From Micromonospora globbae (GTDB taxonomy: Bacteria; Actinomycetota; Actinomycetes; Mycobacteriales; Micromonosporaceae), in assembly GCF_003610785.1 (NCBI RefSeq), contig NZ_RAQQ01000009.1, positions 1 to 64,000 of the forward strand: a stretch of 64,000 nt of DNA, given 5' to 3'. A model generated the notes under the pieces. That model was not told where the DNA came from, did no database searches, and was given only the letters and a program-made list of their open reading frames with translations. A program made the translations under genes and the position numbers. Below are positions 9,562 to 18,959 of the stretch, in pieces (the first letter of the stretch is position 1; every line of letters begins with the position of its first letter).

Positions 9562-11256
9562 ATGCGGTACGACGTGCTCGTCATCGGGTCGGGCTTCGGC
9601 GGTAGCGTCACCGCGCTCCGCCTGGCCGAGAAGGGCTACTCGGTCGGGGTCCTCGAAGCGGGCCGGCGTTTCGCCGACGACGAGTTCCCCGAGACGTCGT
9701 GGCGGGTGCGGCGGTTCCTCTGGGCGCCGAAGCTCGGCTGCTACGGCATCCAGCGGATCACGCTGTTGCGGGCGGCCGACCGGCGCGCGGGCGGCGGGGT
9801 GCTGGTGCTCTCCGGCGCGGGGGTGGGCGGCGGCTCGCTGGTCTACGCCAACACGCTCTACGAGCCCCTGCCCGCGTTCTACACCGACCCGCAGTGGCGG
9901 GACATCACCGACTGGCGCGACGAGCTGGCCCGCCACTACGACCAGGCCAAGCGGATGCTCGGCGTCACCACGTACCCGGTGGACACCGGCGCGGACCGGG
10001 TGATGCGGGCGGTGGCCGAGCGGATGGGCGTCGGCCACACCGTGCACGCCACCCCGGTCGGCGTGCACATCGGTCGCCCCGGCGAGCGGGTGGCCGACCC
10101 GTACTTCGGCGGCGCCGGCCCCGAGCGCACCGGCTGCACGCACTGCGGTTCGTGCATGACGGGCTGCCGGCACGGGGCGAAGAACACGCTGGTGAAGAAC
10201 TACCTCTGGCTGGCCGAGCGGCTGGGGGCCCGGGTGCATCCGCTCACCACGGTGACCGCCGTGCGCCCGCATCCCGAGGGCGGCTACGAGGTGCACACCG
10301 TACGCACGGGCGCGTGGCTGCGCCGGCGGCGGCAGGTCTTCCGGGCCGACCAGGTCGTGTTCGCCGCGGGCGCGCTCGGCACCCAGCGGCTGCTGCACGA
10401 GATGAAGGCGACCGGAGCGCTGCCCGCGCTCTCGCCCCGGCTCGGGGAGCTGACCCGGACCAACTCGGAGGCGATCCTCGGCGCGTCGGTGCCCCGCCGG
10501 CAGGCCCGGGCCGCGGGACTCGACTTCACCGAGGGTGTGGCCATCACCAGCTCGTTCCACCCCGACCCGCAGACCCACATCGAGCCGGTGCGCTACGGGC
10601 GGGGCTCCAACGCCATGGGCCTGCTCCAGTCGCTGCTGGTCGAGGGCGGGCCGCACCGCGTCCGGCGCTGGTTCGGCACGCTGCTGCGCCAGCCCGGTCT
10701 CGCCGCGCGGATGGTGTCCGTACGCGGGTGGTCCGAGCGGACGGTCATCGCCCTGGTCATGCAGTCGGCCGACAACTCCCTCACCACCCGGTGGCACCGG
10801 GGGCCGCTGCGCCGGCGGCTGGTCAGCGGGCCGGGGCACGGCACACCGAACCCGACCTGGATCCCCGCCGGCCACACCGCGGCCCGGCTGCTCGCCGAGG
10901 AGATCGGTGGTACGCCGGGCGGCGCGATGACCGAGCCGTTCGACATCCCGATGACCGCGCACATCCTCGGCGGGGCGGTGATCGGCGCCACCCCCGACGA
11001 CGGGGTGATCGACCCGTACCACCGGGTCTTCGGCCACCCCGGCCTGCACGTCGTGGACGGGGCGGCCGTCTCGGCGAACCTCGGGGTGAACCCGTCGCTG
11101 ACGATCACCGCCCAGGCCGAGCGGGCCATGTCGTTCTGGCCCAACAAGGGTGAGGAGGATCCCCGGCCGCCGCTGGGCTCCCCGTACCGGCGGCTGGCCC
11201 CGGTGCCGCCCCGCAACCCGGCCGTGCCCGCCGGCGCCCCCGCTGCCCTGCGGTGA
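9562..11256 (+). CDS. GMC family FAD oxidoreductase, cholesterol-oxidase-like (ChoD type)
   Basis: The 564-residue protein opens with an FAD-binding fold (MRYDVLVIGSGFGGSVTALR) and ends with the GMC C-terminal motif (HILGGAVIG, then NLGVNPSLTITAQAER). A cysteine cluster at C192, C195, C198 and C202 (CTHCGSCMTGC) resembles a ferredoxin-type motif and is typical of this GMC subgroup. Mycobacterial ChoD, near guaB there too, is the best-known relative, but sterol substrates are not established for it or for this protein. The ATG at 9562 is taken as the start because the FAD motif begins immediately after it; the in-frame upstream codons from 9478 look non-coding. Ribosome binding site is weak. 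Confidence 0.8.
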   Translation: MRYDVLVIGSGFGGSVTALRLAEKGYSVGVLEAGRRFADDEFPETSWRVRRFLWAPKLGCYGIQRITLLRAADRRAGGGVLVLSGAGVGGGSLVYANTLYEPLPAFYTDPQWRDITDWRDELARHYDQAKRMLGVTTYPVDTGADRVMRAVAERMGVGHTVHATPVGVHIGRPGERVADPYFGGAGPERTGCTHCGSCMTGCRHGAKNTLVKNYLWLAERLGARVHPLTTVTAVRPHPEGGYEVHTVRTGAWLRRRRQVFRADQVVFAAGALGTQRLLHEMKATGALPALSPRLGELTRTNSEAILGASVPRRQARAAGLDFTEGVAITSSFHPDPQTHIEPVRYGRGSNAMGLLQSLLVEGGPHRVRRWFGTLLRQPGLAARMVSVRGWSERTVIALVMQSADNSLTTRWHRGPLRRRLVSGPGHGTPNPTWIPAGHTAARLLAEEIGGTPGGAMTEPFDIPMTAHILGGAVIGATPDDGVIDPYHRVFGHPGLHVVDGAAVSANLGVNPSLTITAQAERAMSFWPNKGEEDPRPPLGSPYRRLAPVPPRNPAVPAGAPAALR

Positions 11257-11295
11257 CAGGACCCCTACCCGGTGCCCGGCGTGGAGCGCGGGCCC

Positions 11296-11307
11296 CCTGT
11301 TAACAGG
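11296..11307. promoter_or_regulatory. 12-bp palindrome CCTGTTAACAGG upstream of guaA
   Basis: A perfect palindrome about 50 bp upstream of the guaA -10 box, notable for its AT core in GC-rich surroundings. It could be an operator or a remnant of a short dispersed repeat; no regulator is identified. Confidence 0.35.
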
Positions 11308-11357
11308 CTCACCCCGCCCACGGCACGGGGCGCGGCCGGCGGGGCCGTGACAGTCGG

Positions 11358-11371
11358 TAGGCTTTGTGCGC
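11358..11371 (+). promoter_or_regulatory. -10 box of guaA
   Basis: TAGGCT (11358-11363) lies eight bases before the ATG at 11372, so the guaA mRNA probably has little or no leader. Confidence 0.45.
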
Positions 11372-12925
<1,554 letters not shown>

Positions 12926-12932
12926 TCCGGGC

Positions 12933-13310
12933 TCAGGCCGCCGTCGGCGGCTGAGGCCCGGCCGGCGGGACCGGCGCCGTCGGCGGAACCTGCCCGGTCG
13001 GCGGGACTGGTGCAATGGGTCCGGCCGGCGGGAACGGTCCGGCCGGCGGAGGTTGCGGCGCGGTGCCCGTCGGGCGCGGCCAGGCGGGCGCGCCGGCCGG
13101 CTCCTCGGGCATCAGGAACCACATGATCGGGTACGCGAGCAGCGCGAGCCCGCCGGTCAGCAGGCCGGCGACCGCGAAGATCACGCGTACCAGGGTCGGG
13201 TCGACGTCGAAGTAGCGGCCGAGGCCGCTGGCGACACCGGCCACCATGCGGTCGGTGGTGGGTCGCCGGAGCTGCTTGTACGGGGGCTGGGGAGGGACGG
13301 TCGCTGTCAT
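12933..13310 (-). CDS. Small PspC-domain membrane protein
   Basis: The 125-residue protein has a PspC domain (about 12-70: RRPTTDRMVAGVASGLGRYF, then two close hydrophobic segments ending AYPIMWFLMPEE) and a Pro/Gly-rich tail (71-125). PspC proteins sit in the membrane and take part in envelope-stress sensing in many bacteria; actinobacterial members are mostly uncharacterised. It is one of three PspC-containing proteins in this window. The ATG at 13310 starts MTATVPPQPPYKQL; GGAGGCATG lies just before. Confidence 0.85.
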   Translation of the reverse strand: MTATVPPQPPYKQLRRPTTDRMVAGVASGLGRYFDVDPTLVRVIFAVAGLLTGGLALLAYPIMWFLMPEEPAGAPAWPRPTGTAPQPPPAGPFPPAGPIAPVPPTGQVPPTAPVPPAGPQPPTAA

Positions 13311-13454
13311 GCCTCCACGGTCCGCGCCGGGCGCGTCCACGGCCTCGGTGAGTGCCCGGATCCCTACCCTGACCACCCCCTGAGGGGCGAGCGTTGAGTC
13401 AGCAATCCGACTCTTTTCGATGCCGGTAACCCGCCCGGGGGAGAATTTTGTCCC

Positions 13455-14402
13455 GTGACCACCACGCTGACGCCGCTTCGCAGGATCGCGGCATACGCAG
13501 TTTGTGCTGATTCCGCCGGCCGGGTGCTGCTCGTCCGCGCCTCGAAGCACTCCGGCACACCCGGCACATGGTCCCTGCCCGGCGGGGCGGTCGATCACGG
13601 TGAGGACCCGAACCACACGGTCGTCCGGGAGACCGCGGCCGAGACCGGGTTGTCGGTGGCCGTGACCGGGCTCCAGGACGTGCTGGCGGACATGCGGGCG
13701 TTGCCCGAGCGTGGCATCACGATCCACACCGACCGGCTCGTCTACCGGGTCTCCGTACGGGGCGGCACCCTCACCGACCGGGTCGACCGGCCGACCGACC
13801 TGGCCCGCTGGTTCACCCGCGAGGAAGCGGCCAGGCTGCCGCTGCGCTCGTTCACGGCGCGCGCCCTCGACCTGCCCGCGTCCTCTGCCGACGTGGTCCC
13901 CGACGAGCCTCCGGAGTTCCCCTCCTTCTACGCCGTGCCCGGTCCCGACGGGCTGCACCGGGCGCAGCGCTTCGCCGCGTACGCGGTCTGCACCGACCCG
14001 GACGGCCGGGTGCTGCTCACCCGGGTCGCCGACGGCTACCCGGGCGCCGGCTGCTGGCACCTGCCGGGTGGCGGCACCGACTACGGGGAGCAGCCCGGCG
14101 CGGCCCTGATCCGTGAGCTGGCCGAGGAGACCGGGCAGACGGGTCGGCTGGTCGGCCTCCTGGGGGTGGCGAGCCACCGGGACGCCGCCTCGCTCGGCCC
14201 CGAGGGCTACCCGATCGACTGGCACGGCGTGCGCGCGTTCTACCGGGTGGTGGTCGACAAGCCGGCCCCGCCGCGGGTGACCGACATCGGCGGCTCCACG
14301 TGCGAGGCCCGCTGGTTCGCTCGCGAGGAGCTGGGCGCCCTCCCGGCCGACCGCCTCACGGAGGTCACCGCCGAAGCCGTCCAAGCCGCCAACCTGACCT
14401 AA
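13455..14402 (+). CDS. Double-Nudix hydrolase
   Basis: Two Nudix domains are joined in 315 residues. The N-terminal domain (about 8-135) has a Nudix box with one catalytic glutamate replaced by alanine (RETAAETGL where REUxEExGU is expected). The C-terminal domain (about 170-310) has an intact box ([21 protein letters not shown]). Nudix enzymes hydrolyse nucleoside diphosphates linked to other groups; substrate here is unknown. The GTG at 13455 lacks a ribosome binding site and sits eight bases after GAGAAT, so it may be leaderless. A second double-Nudix gene follows after a palindromic repeat. Confidence 0.85.
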   Translation: MTTTLTPLRRIAAYAVCADSAGRVLLVRASKHSGTPGTWSLPGGAVDHGEDPNHTVVRETAAETGLSVAVTGLQDVLADMRALPERGITIHTDRLVYRVSVRGGTLTDRVDRPTDLARWFTREEAARLPLRSFTARALDLPASSADVVPDEPPEFPSFYAVPGPDGLHRAQRFAAYAVCTDPDGRVLLTRVADGYPGAGCWHLPGGGTDYGEQPGAALIRELAEETGQTGRLVGLLGVASHRDAASLGPEGYPIDWHGVRAFYRVVVDKPAPPRVTDIGGSTCEARWFAREELGALPADRLTEVTAEAVQAANLT

Positions 14403-14462
14403 CCCCGACCCCCACCCCCTCCCTCCCCTCCCGTCCCGCTCACCCCGCTCCGCTCCGAGCGG

Positions 14463-14519
14463 TGATCATGAAGTTATTGTCGGGACACGCCGGGATGGAC
14501 GGCGATAACTTCATGATCG
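14463..14519. repeat. TGATCATGAAGTT palindromic repeat, copy 2
   Basis: GATCATGAAGTTAT (14464-14477) is the exact reverse complement of 14505-14518. The interior shares GACACGCCG and GGACGGC with the copy at 53405-53473. Compared with the other copies both arms carry a matching change (AAGTT/AACTT instead of AGGTT/AACCT), so base pairing is kept. Confidence 0.85.
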
Positions 14520-14572
14520 ACCGGTGCAGGCGGATCGGCGGACGGCCGGCGGGCGGGGTGGGAGGGCACGGG

Positions 14573-15484
14573 ATGCGGGAGCGGCGGCGGGTCGGTGCGT
14601 ACGGGGTGTGCCGGCACGACGGGCGGGTGCTGCTGGCCCGCGGCTCCGCTGTCTCCCCGTTCCCCGGGGTCTGGCAGTTGCCGGGCGGCGGGGTGGAGCA
14701 CGCCGAGCATCCGGCGCACGCGGTGGTGCGGACGTTCGCCGAGGAGACCGGCCTCGCCGTCGAGGTGACCGGGCTGCGGGCCGTACTCGCCGACGTGACC
14801 ACCTTCCGCGACCCGGACGTCTCGATGCACACCGACCGGGTCGTCTTCGACGTCACGGCGTCCGACGCCGAGCCGCGGCCAGAGGCGGGCGGCGGCAGTG
14901 ACCGCCTCGCCTGGTTCACTCCCGCCGAGGCGGCGGAGGTGCCGCTGATGCCGTTCACCGCCGAACTGCTCGGCCTCCCCGTCACGCCCCTGCCGCCGGG
15001 TGTGCCCCGGTCGCTGCCGGCCGACCAGGTCGCCCCGCCGCCGCCGGACCGCCGGCTGCGCTTCGGGGCGTACGGGCTGGTCACCGACCCGGACGGCCGG
15101 GTGCTGCTCACGATGATCGCCGACGGGTATCCCGGAGCGGGCCGGTGGCACCTGCCCGGGGGTGGCACGGACCACGGCGAGCAGCCGGTCCCCGCGCTCC
15201 TGCGGGAACTGGTTGAGGAGTCCGGCCAGCTGGGCCGGGTGACGGGGCTCATCGGGGTGGACAACCTGCACAACCCGGCCGCTCTCGGCCCCGAGGGCCG
15301 GCCGCTGGACTGGCACGGCGTACGCGTCATCTACCGGGTGGTGGTCGAGGCACCCACCGAGGCCCGCGTCACCGAGCTGGCCGGCGGCTCGACCGCCCGG
15401 GCCGCCTGGTTCACGCCGGACCAGGTGGCCGGCCTGCGGCTCACCGAGATCGCCGCCCGCGCCCTCGGCCGGCGGGGCGGGTGA
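14573..15484 (+). CDS. Double-Nudix hydrolase, second paralogue
   Basis: A 303-residue paralogue of the preceding double-Nudix gene. The first Nudix box has lost the arginine-adjacent glutamate (RTFAEETG instead of REUAEETG), while the second is intact ([21 protein letters not shown]). So in both proteins the C-terminal domain is the likely catalyst and the N-terminal one may bind or regulate. The ATG at 14573 is chosen because GGGAGGGCACGGG precedes it and the domain starts directly after; longer in-frame starts would run through the palindromic repeat. Confidence 0.83.
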   Translation: MRERRRVGAYGVCRHDGRVLLARGSAVSPFPGVWQLPGGGVEHAEHPAHAVVRTFAEETGLAVEVTGLRAVLADVTTFRDPDVSMHTDRVVFDVTASDAEPRPEAGGGSDRLAWFTPAEAAEVPLMPFTAELLGLPVTPLPPGVPRSLPADQVAPPPPDRRLRFGAYGLVTDPDGRVLLTMIADGYPGAGRWHLPGGGTDHGEQPVPALLRELVEESGQLGRVTGLIGVDNLHNPAALGPEGRPLDWHGVRVIYRVVVEAPTEARVTELAGGSTARAAWFTPDQVAGLRLTEIAARALGRRGG

Positions 15485-15752
15485 CACCCGCCCGGGAGAC
15501 CGTCCTGGGGCGGCTGGGCTACAGTCGAGGTAGGGAATGATGGATAACGGGCGATGACGCCCGGGTTGCGAACGACAGCGCCGTTCGGGCGGTATATGGA
15601 GATATAAAGCCCGCCGACAGCTATCGCCAAGCGCCCTTCCCTGTGCAATGGTGTACTCCGCACAACGGCTGCCGGGCCGGGAAGGGTCCGGCACGAGACA
15701 GCCGGATGCCCCGCTTCGGTAAGCGGCGAGCCGTTCCGGTGATGGAGGAAGC
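15485..15752 (+). ncRNA. Structured leader with two tiny coupled ORFs upstream of pssA
   Basis: A likely -10 box TACAGT (15520-15525) precedes an approximately 220-nt leader. It holds a tiny ORF MMDNGR (15537-15557) behind GAGGTAGGG, whose stop overlaps the ATG of a second, 17-codon ORF (15554-15607). It also holds hairpins CGGGCG/CGCCCG, an arm pair TATAT/ATATA inside GGGC/GCCC, CCCTTCCC/GGGAAGGG enclosing TGTGC/GCACA, and CCGCTT/AAGCGG. AACGGCT (15664-15670) can instead pair with AGCCGTT (15729-15735) just before the pssA ribosome binding site. This suggests a cis-acting RNA, but I recognise no known class. Confidence 0.4.
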
Positions 15753-16751
15753 GTGCCGAGAGCCCCATGGCGCCGGCGTCGTACGACTGACAGCCCGCGC
15801 CCCGCAGGCCCTCGTTGGGCCGGCCGACTGCGCCGTAGCGGCGCCTTCGCCCGGCAGGTGCTGCTGGTCCGGGTGGGCCGCCGCGACGGTGACCTCACCG
15901 TCGCCGCCGAGGCGGCGCTGGCCGAGCCCCGCTACGCCGACCGGCGCCGCCGCCGCTACGGGCTGGCGCGGACACGGCGGGCCGAGGTCGAGGCCGTCAT
16001 GCCGGTCAGCCCGGCCCTGGCGCCGGTCGCCGCGCCGGACGACGACAGCGTGGCCGGGACGATCCCGCTGCTCCCCGGCGAGCGCAGCGCCAGCCGGCGG
16101 ATGAAGTTCGCCGTGGTCAACGCGTGCACACTGAGCAGCCTGACGCTGGGCGTCCTGGCCATCTTCCTGGCCATGCAGGGCGAGGTACGCGTCGCTGCCA
16201 TCTGCCTCATGGCCTGCGTCGCGTTCGACGGGCTCGACGGTGCGCTGGCCCGCAAGCTCGGCGTGGCGAGCCCGTTCGGCGCCCAGATGGACTCGCTGGC
16301 CGACATGTGCTCCTTCGGCCTCGCCGCCCCCGTGGTGGTCTACGCCTCGCTCGCCGGCTCCGTACCGACGGCGGCCGCCGCCGTGGCGTGCGCCCTCGTC
16401 GCGGCCTGCGCCGCGATCCGGCTCGCCCGGTTCAACGTCTCGCCGAAGGACGGCCGGTTCTTCTGCGGCGTACCCACCACGATGGCGGCCGCCGTGCTCG
16501 CGGTGACCGTCGCGATCGGCCTGCCGGTGCCCGGGCCGGTGCTGCTGGCAGGGGTGGCGCTGCTCGCCTTCGCGATGGTGTCCAGCTTCCCGTACGCGAA
16601 GCTCGCCCGGCTCGTGAAGCTGCCGCCGTGGCTGTGGCTGGCGCCCGTGGTCGGCGCGCTGATCGACGTCCGGCTCACGTTCGCGCTGATCGTGGCGGGC
16701 TACCTGGTCAGCGGGCCGGTGCTGTGGCTCCGCCAGCGCCGCGCCGCCTGA
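15753..16751 (+). CDS. pssA: CDP-diacylglycerol-serine O-phosphatidyltransferase
   Basis: PssA joins CDP-diacylglycerol and serine to give phosphatidylserine in the membrane. The 332-residue protein contains the CDP-alcohol phosphotransferase signature starting at D159 (DGLDGALARKLGVASPFG, then QMDSLAD) and about seven hydrophobic segments in the C-terminal two thirds. The N-terminal 110 residues are strongly basic and soluble-looking, longer than in many homologues. The GTG at 15753 follows GATGGAGGAAGC. The gene converges on psd, which uses its product, across a shared terminator. The long structured leader upstream suggests regulation after transcription starts. Confidence 0.88.
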   Translation: MPRAPWRRRRTTDSPRPAGPRWAGRLRRSGAFARQVLLVRVGRRDGDLTVAAEAALAEPRYADRRRRRYGLARTRRAEVEAVMPVSPALAPVAAPDDDSVAGTIPLLPGERSASRRMKFAVVNACTLSSLTLGVLAIFLAMQGEVRVAAICLMACVAFDGLDGALARKLGVASPFGAQMDSLADMCSFGLAAPVVVYASLAGSVPTAAAAVACALVAACAAIRLARFNVSPKDGRFFCGVPTTMAAAVLAVTVAIGLPVPGPVLLAGVALLAFAMVSSFPYAKLARLVKLPPWLWLAPVVGALIDVRLTFALIVAGYLVSGPVLWLRQRRAA

Positions 16752-16777
16752 TCCCGCGGCCGACACCGCCGTACGCG

Positions 16778-16811
16778 AAGGGGGGCGCCGCGAGTCCGCG
16801 GCGCCCCCCTT
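16778..16811. terminator. Bidirectional terminator between pssA and psd
   Basis: A 15-bp perfect stem, AAGGGGGGCGCCGCG (16778-16792) with 16797-16811, loop AGTC, followed by TT on the right and preceded by AA on the left. It can end transcripts from both sides. Confidence 0.85.
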
Positions 16812-16820
16812 GGTGCCGGC

Positions 16821-18074
16821 TCAGCGCCAGCGGGCGATCACGGTGGCCCCGCCGACCACCTTGTCGCCGGGACCGACCAGCGGTTCCGCGGCGTCGGCCG
16901 GCAGGTAGACGTCGGTGCGCGAGCCGAACCGGATGAGCCCGAAGCGCTCGCCCCGCGCCAGCAGCGTGCCGACCGGCGCCCGCTGCACGATCCGCCGGGC
17001 GATCAGCCCCGTCCGCTGCGCGACCACCACCGTGCCGTGGACGGTGTCCAGCACCGTGTACGCGGCCACGTTGTGCTCGGCCTCCGGCTTCATGGCGTTG
17101 GCGAACCCGCCGTCGGCCACGAAGTAGTCCACCACCTTGCCGGCCACCGGTGCGCGGTTGACGTGCACGTCGAGCACCGACAGGAAGACCGCCACGCGCA
17201 GCCACTCCCCGTCGCCGAAACGCTCGTCGTGCAGGCGTTGCACCGACAGGACCTGGCCGTCCGCGGCGGCCACCACGGCCGACGGGTCCTCGGGCACGTC
17301 CCGTTCCGGGTCCCGGAAGAACGCGGCGACCGGTGCGGCGGCGAGCGCCGGCAGGAGCCAGAGCTTGGAGCCCGGCCGGGTCAGGCGGGCCAGCGCGGCC
17401 AGGCCGAGGCTGATGCCGGCCGCGGCCACGCCGTTGGAGTCGATGTGCATGGTCCGGGTCAGCGGCACGCTGGACGGCCGGTGAGCGGGGGCGAGCCGCA
17501 CCGCCGTGGCCGGGTCCGCCGGGGTGAACCGGAGCCGGTACAGCCGCACCGGCGGGGAGTTGCGCAGCACCAGGTCGCGCCCGACGCCGTGCAGCGCGTC
17601 CTGCCGCTCCAACTCGGCCGCCGCGCCGGCGGTCCGGCCCGGTGCCGCGGCGGTCGCGACGCTGAGCACCCCTCCGTCGGCGAGGTACTTGGTGAGGGCC
17701 TCGATGGTCGTACGCGTCTCCTCGGCCGTCCCGAGCAGGGGCTCGGCGGCGATCACCACCTCGGCCGGGTCGGCCTCGGCGAGGGAGTCGACCACCCGCA
17801 CCCGGTCGGCGACCCATCTGCCCTGTGCGGTGACGTGGTCGCGCAGCGCGGCGGCGGACCCGCCCTCCGCGGGCACCACGGTGAGCCGGTCACCGGGCAG
17901 CAACGCCTCGATCGCCGCGGCCAGCACCGCGGACTGCGAGGTCGCACCGGCCAGCAGCGCGGCCTTCGAGTCGTTGAGTCGAGCGAGTTCGGTGACGAGG
18001 GTGCGGGCGGCTCGCTCGCCGATGCGGACCGGACCGGGCCGGCCGGGGGTACGCACGGCGGGGGACTGGGTCAT
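16821..18074 (-). CDS. psd: Phosphatidylserine decarboxylase with an extra N-terminal domain
   Basis: The C-terminal half (about 205-417) is a phosphatidylserine decarboxylase proenzyme, which forms phosphatidylethanolamine. It has a hydrophobic segment, FFRDPERDVPEDP, the DVHVNRAP motif and the self-cleavage site at G384-S385 (RFGSRTDVYLP), where cleavage makes the pyruvoyl cofactor. The N-terminal 195 residues are not part of the family: they look like a Rossmann-type fold related to class I methyltransferases (LLAGATSQSAVLAAAIEALL, PGDRLTVVPAE, GVLSVATAAAPG) but without a clear SAM-binding glycine motif. The whole is about 190 residues longer than ordinary short decarboxylases. The ATG at 18074 begins MTQSPAVRTP. 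Confidence 0.85.
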   Translation of the reverse strand: MTQSPAVRTPGRPGPVRIGERAARTLVTELARLNDSKAALLAGATSQSAVLAAAIEALLPGDRLTVVPAEGGSAAALRDHVTAQGRWVADRVRVVDSLAEADPAEVVIAAEPLLGTAEETRTTIEALTKYLADGGVLSVATAAAPGRTAGAAAELERQDALHGVGRDLVLRNSPPVRLYRLRFTPADPATAVRLAPAHRPSSVPLTRTMHIDSNGVAAAGISLGLAALARLTRPGSKLWLLPALAAAPVAAFFRDPERDVPEDPSAVVAAADGQVLSVQRLHDERFGDGEWLRVAVFLSVLDVHVNRAPVAGKVVDYFVADGGFANAMKPEAEHNVAAYTVLDTVHGTVVVAQRTGLIARRIVQRAPVGTLLARGERFGLIRFGSRTDVYLPADAAEPLVGPGDKVVGGATVIARWR

Positions 18075-18254
18075 GTCGGACGGACTCCTGACGGGGTAGG
18101 CACGGCAAGCGCGACGGGGCCACCGCGAGGGCGCGGGATCGGCTCACGGGACGCGAACTCCATCGGCCAGCATAGGCGTCCCGGCTCCCGCCGGCACCGC
18201 CGCCGTCGGCCGTCGGGCACCCCGTGCCGTACGCGGTGAGCCGGCCGCCCCGGA

Positions 18255-18959
18255 TCAGCGGCGGGGCCGCTCCTCGTCGTCGGAGGCCGCCGGCCACGGG
18301 TCCGCGCCGCCGCCCGGGCCGCTGCTCGGCCGCTCCTCCACGGCCTCGACCGGCGCGTCCGTGATCGCCTCGGTCGGCCGCTCGTCGCCCCCACCGGGCG
18401 CGGTGCCACCCACCCGTCCGAGGTCGCTCGTGTCCGCGTCCCGGAGGCCCGCGAGGTCGACCGTCGCGTCCGGCGTGCTCACCGGCTCGGTCCGCTCCGG
18501 CGTGGCCTCGGGTCGGTCCACCTGCCAGGCCGGGTGGATCCCGCCCGTCGACCCCGACTCCCACGACGGACGGGAGCCGCCGAGCGTCGCAGGCTCCGGC
18601 TCCCAGCCGGGGAGGATGCCGCCCGAGGTGGGCCGGTCCGGGTGCCAACCCGGGTCGCCGCCGGAGACCGGCGGGGCGGCGCCCCATCCGCCGCCGGACG
18701 CGGGCTCCTCCGGCGCGGTCGGGTGGGCCGGTCCGGCGGCCGGCCCGCCCGCCGCTGTCGCGTTCTGGTCGGCGTGCCGGCTGGAGCGCAGGGCGCCGAC
18801 CAGGCCCAGCACGCCGATGAGGATCGCCGCGCCGGCCAGGAACCAGCCGACCGGGGGCAGCACGAGCCCGAGGATCTGGGCCGACAGCCACCAGGCGGAG
18901 AGCGCCAGGAAGAGCAGCCCGAAGGCGAACGAGACGAGGTCCGTACGATGAGCCTTCAT
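18255..18959 (-). CDS. Hypothetical membrane protein with long disordered tail
   Basis: A 234-residue protein with two transmembrane helices near the N-terminus (about 8-30 and 36-58), then a basic stop (RSSRHADQ) and about 170 residues rich in Gly, Pro, Asp, Glu and Trp-containing motifs (GWHPDRP, GWEPEPA, HPAWQVDRP). No enzyme signature is visible. Its ATG overlaps the stop of the upstream PspC gene in an ATGA (18956-18959), so it is translationally coupled to it and probably works in the same envelope-stress system. Confidence 0.75.
   Translation of the reverse strand: MKAHRTDLVSFAFGLLFLALSAWWLSAQILGLVLPPVGWFLAGAAILIGVLGLVGALRSSRHADQNATAAGGPAAGPAHPTAPEEPASGGGWGAAPPVSGGDPGWHPDRPTSGGILPGWEPEPATLGGSRPSWESGSTGGIHPAWQVDRPEATPERTEPVSTPDATVDLAGLRDADTSDLGRVGGTAPGGGDERPTEAITDAPVEAVEERPSSGPGGGADPWPAASDDEERPRR

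Noticed and set aside
15549..15575. GGGCGATGA resembles the 5' part of a fluoride (crcB) riboswitch
   Set aside because: The downstream CTGATG element and the pseudoknot partner are missing, and pssA is not a fluoride-related gene.
15660..15735. CCGGGAAGG and GCGAGCC in the pssA leader recall a cobalamin riboswitch
   Set aside because: The GCCACTG box and the ordered B12-box stems are absent; the match is a few GC-rich words only.
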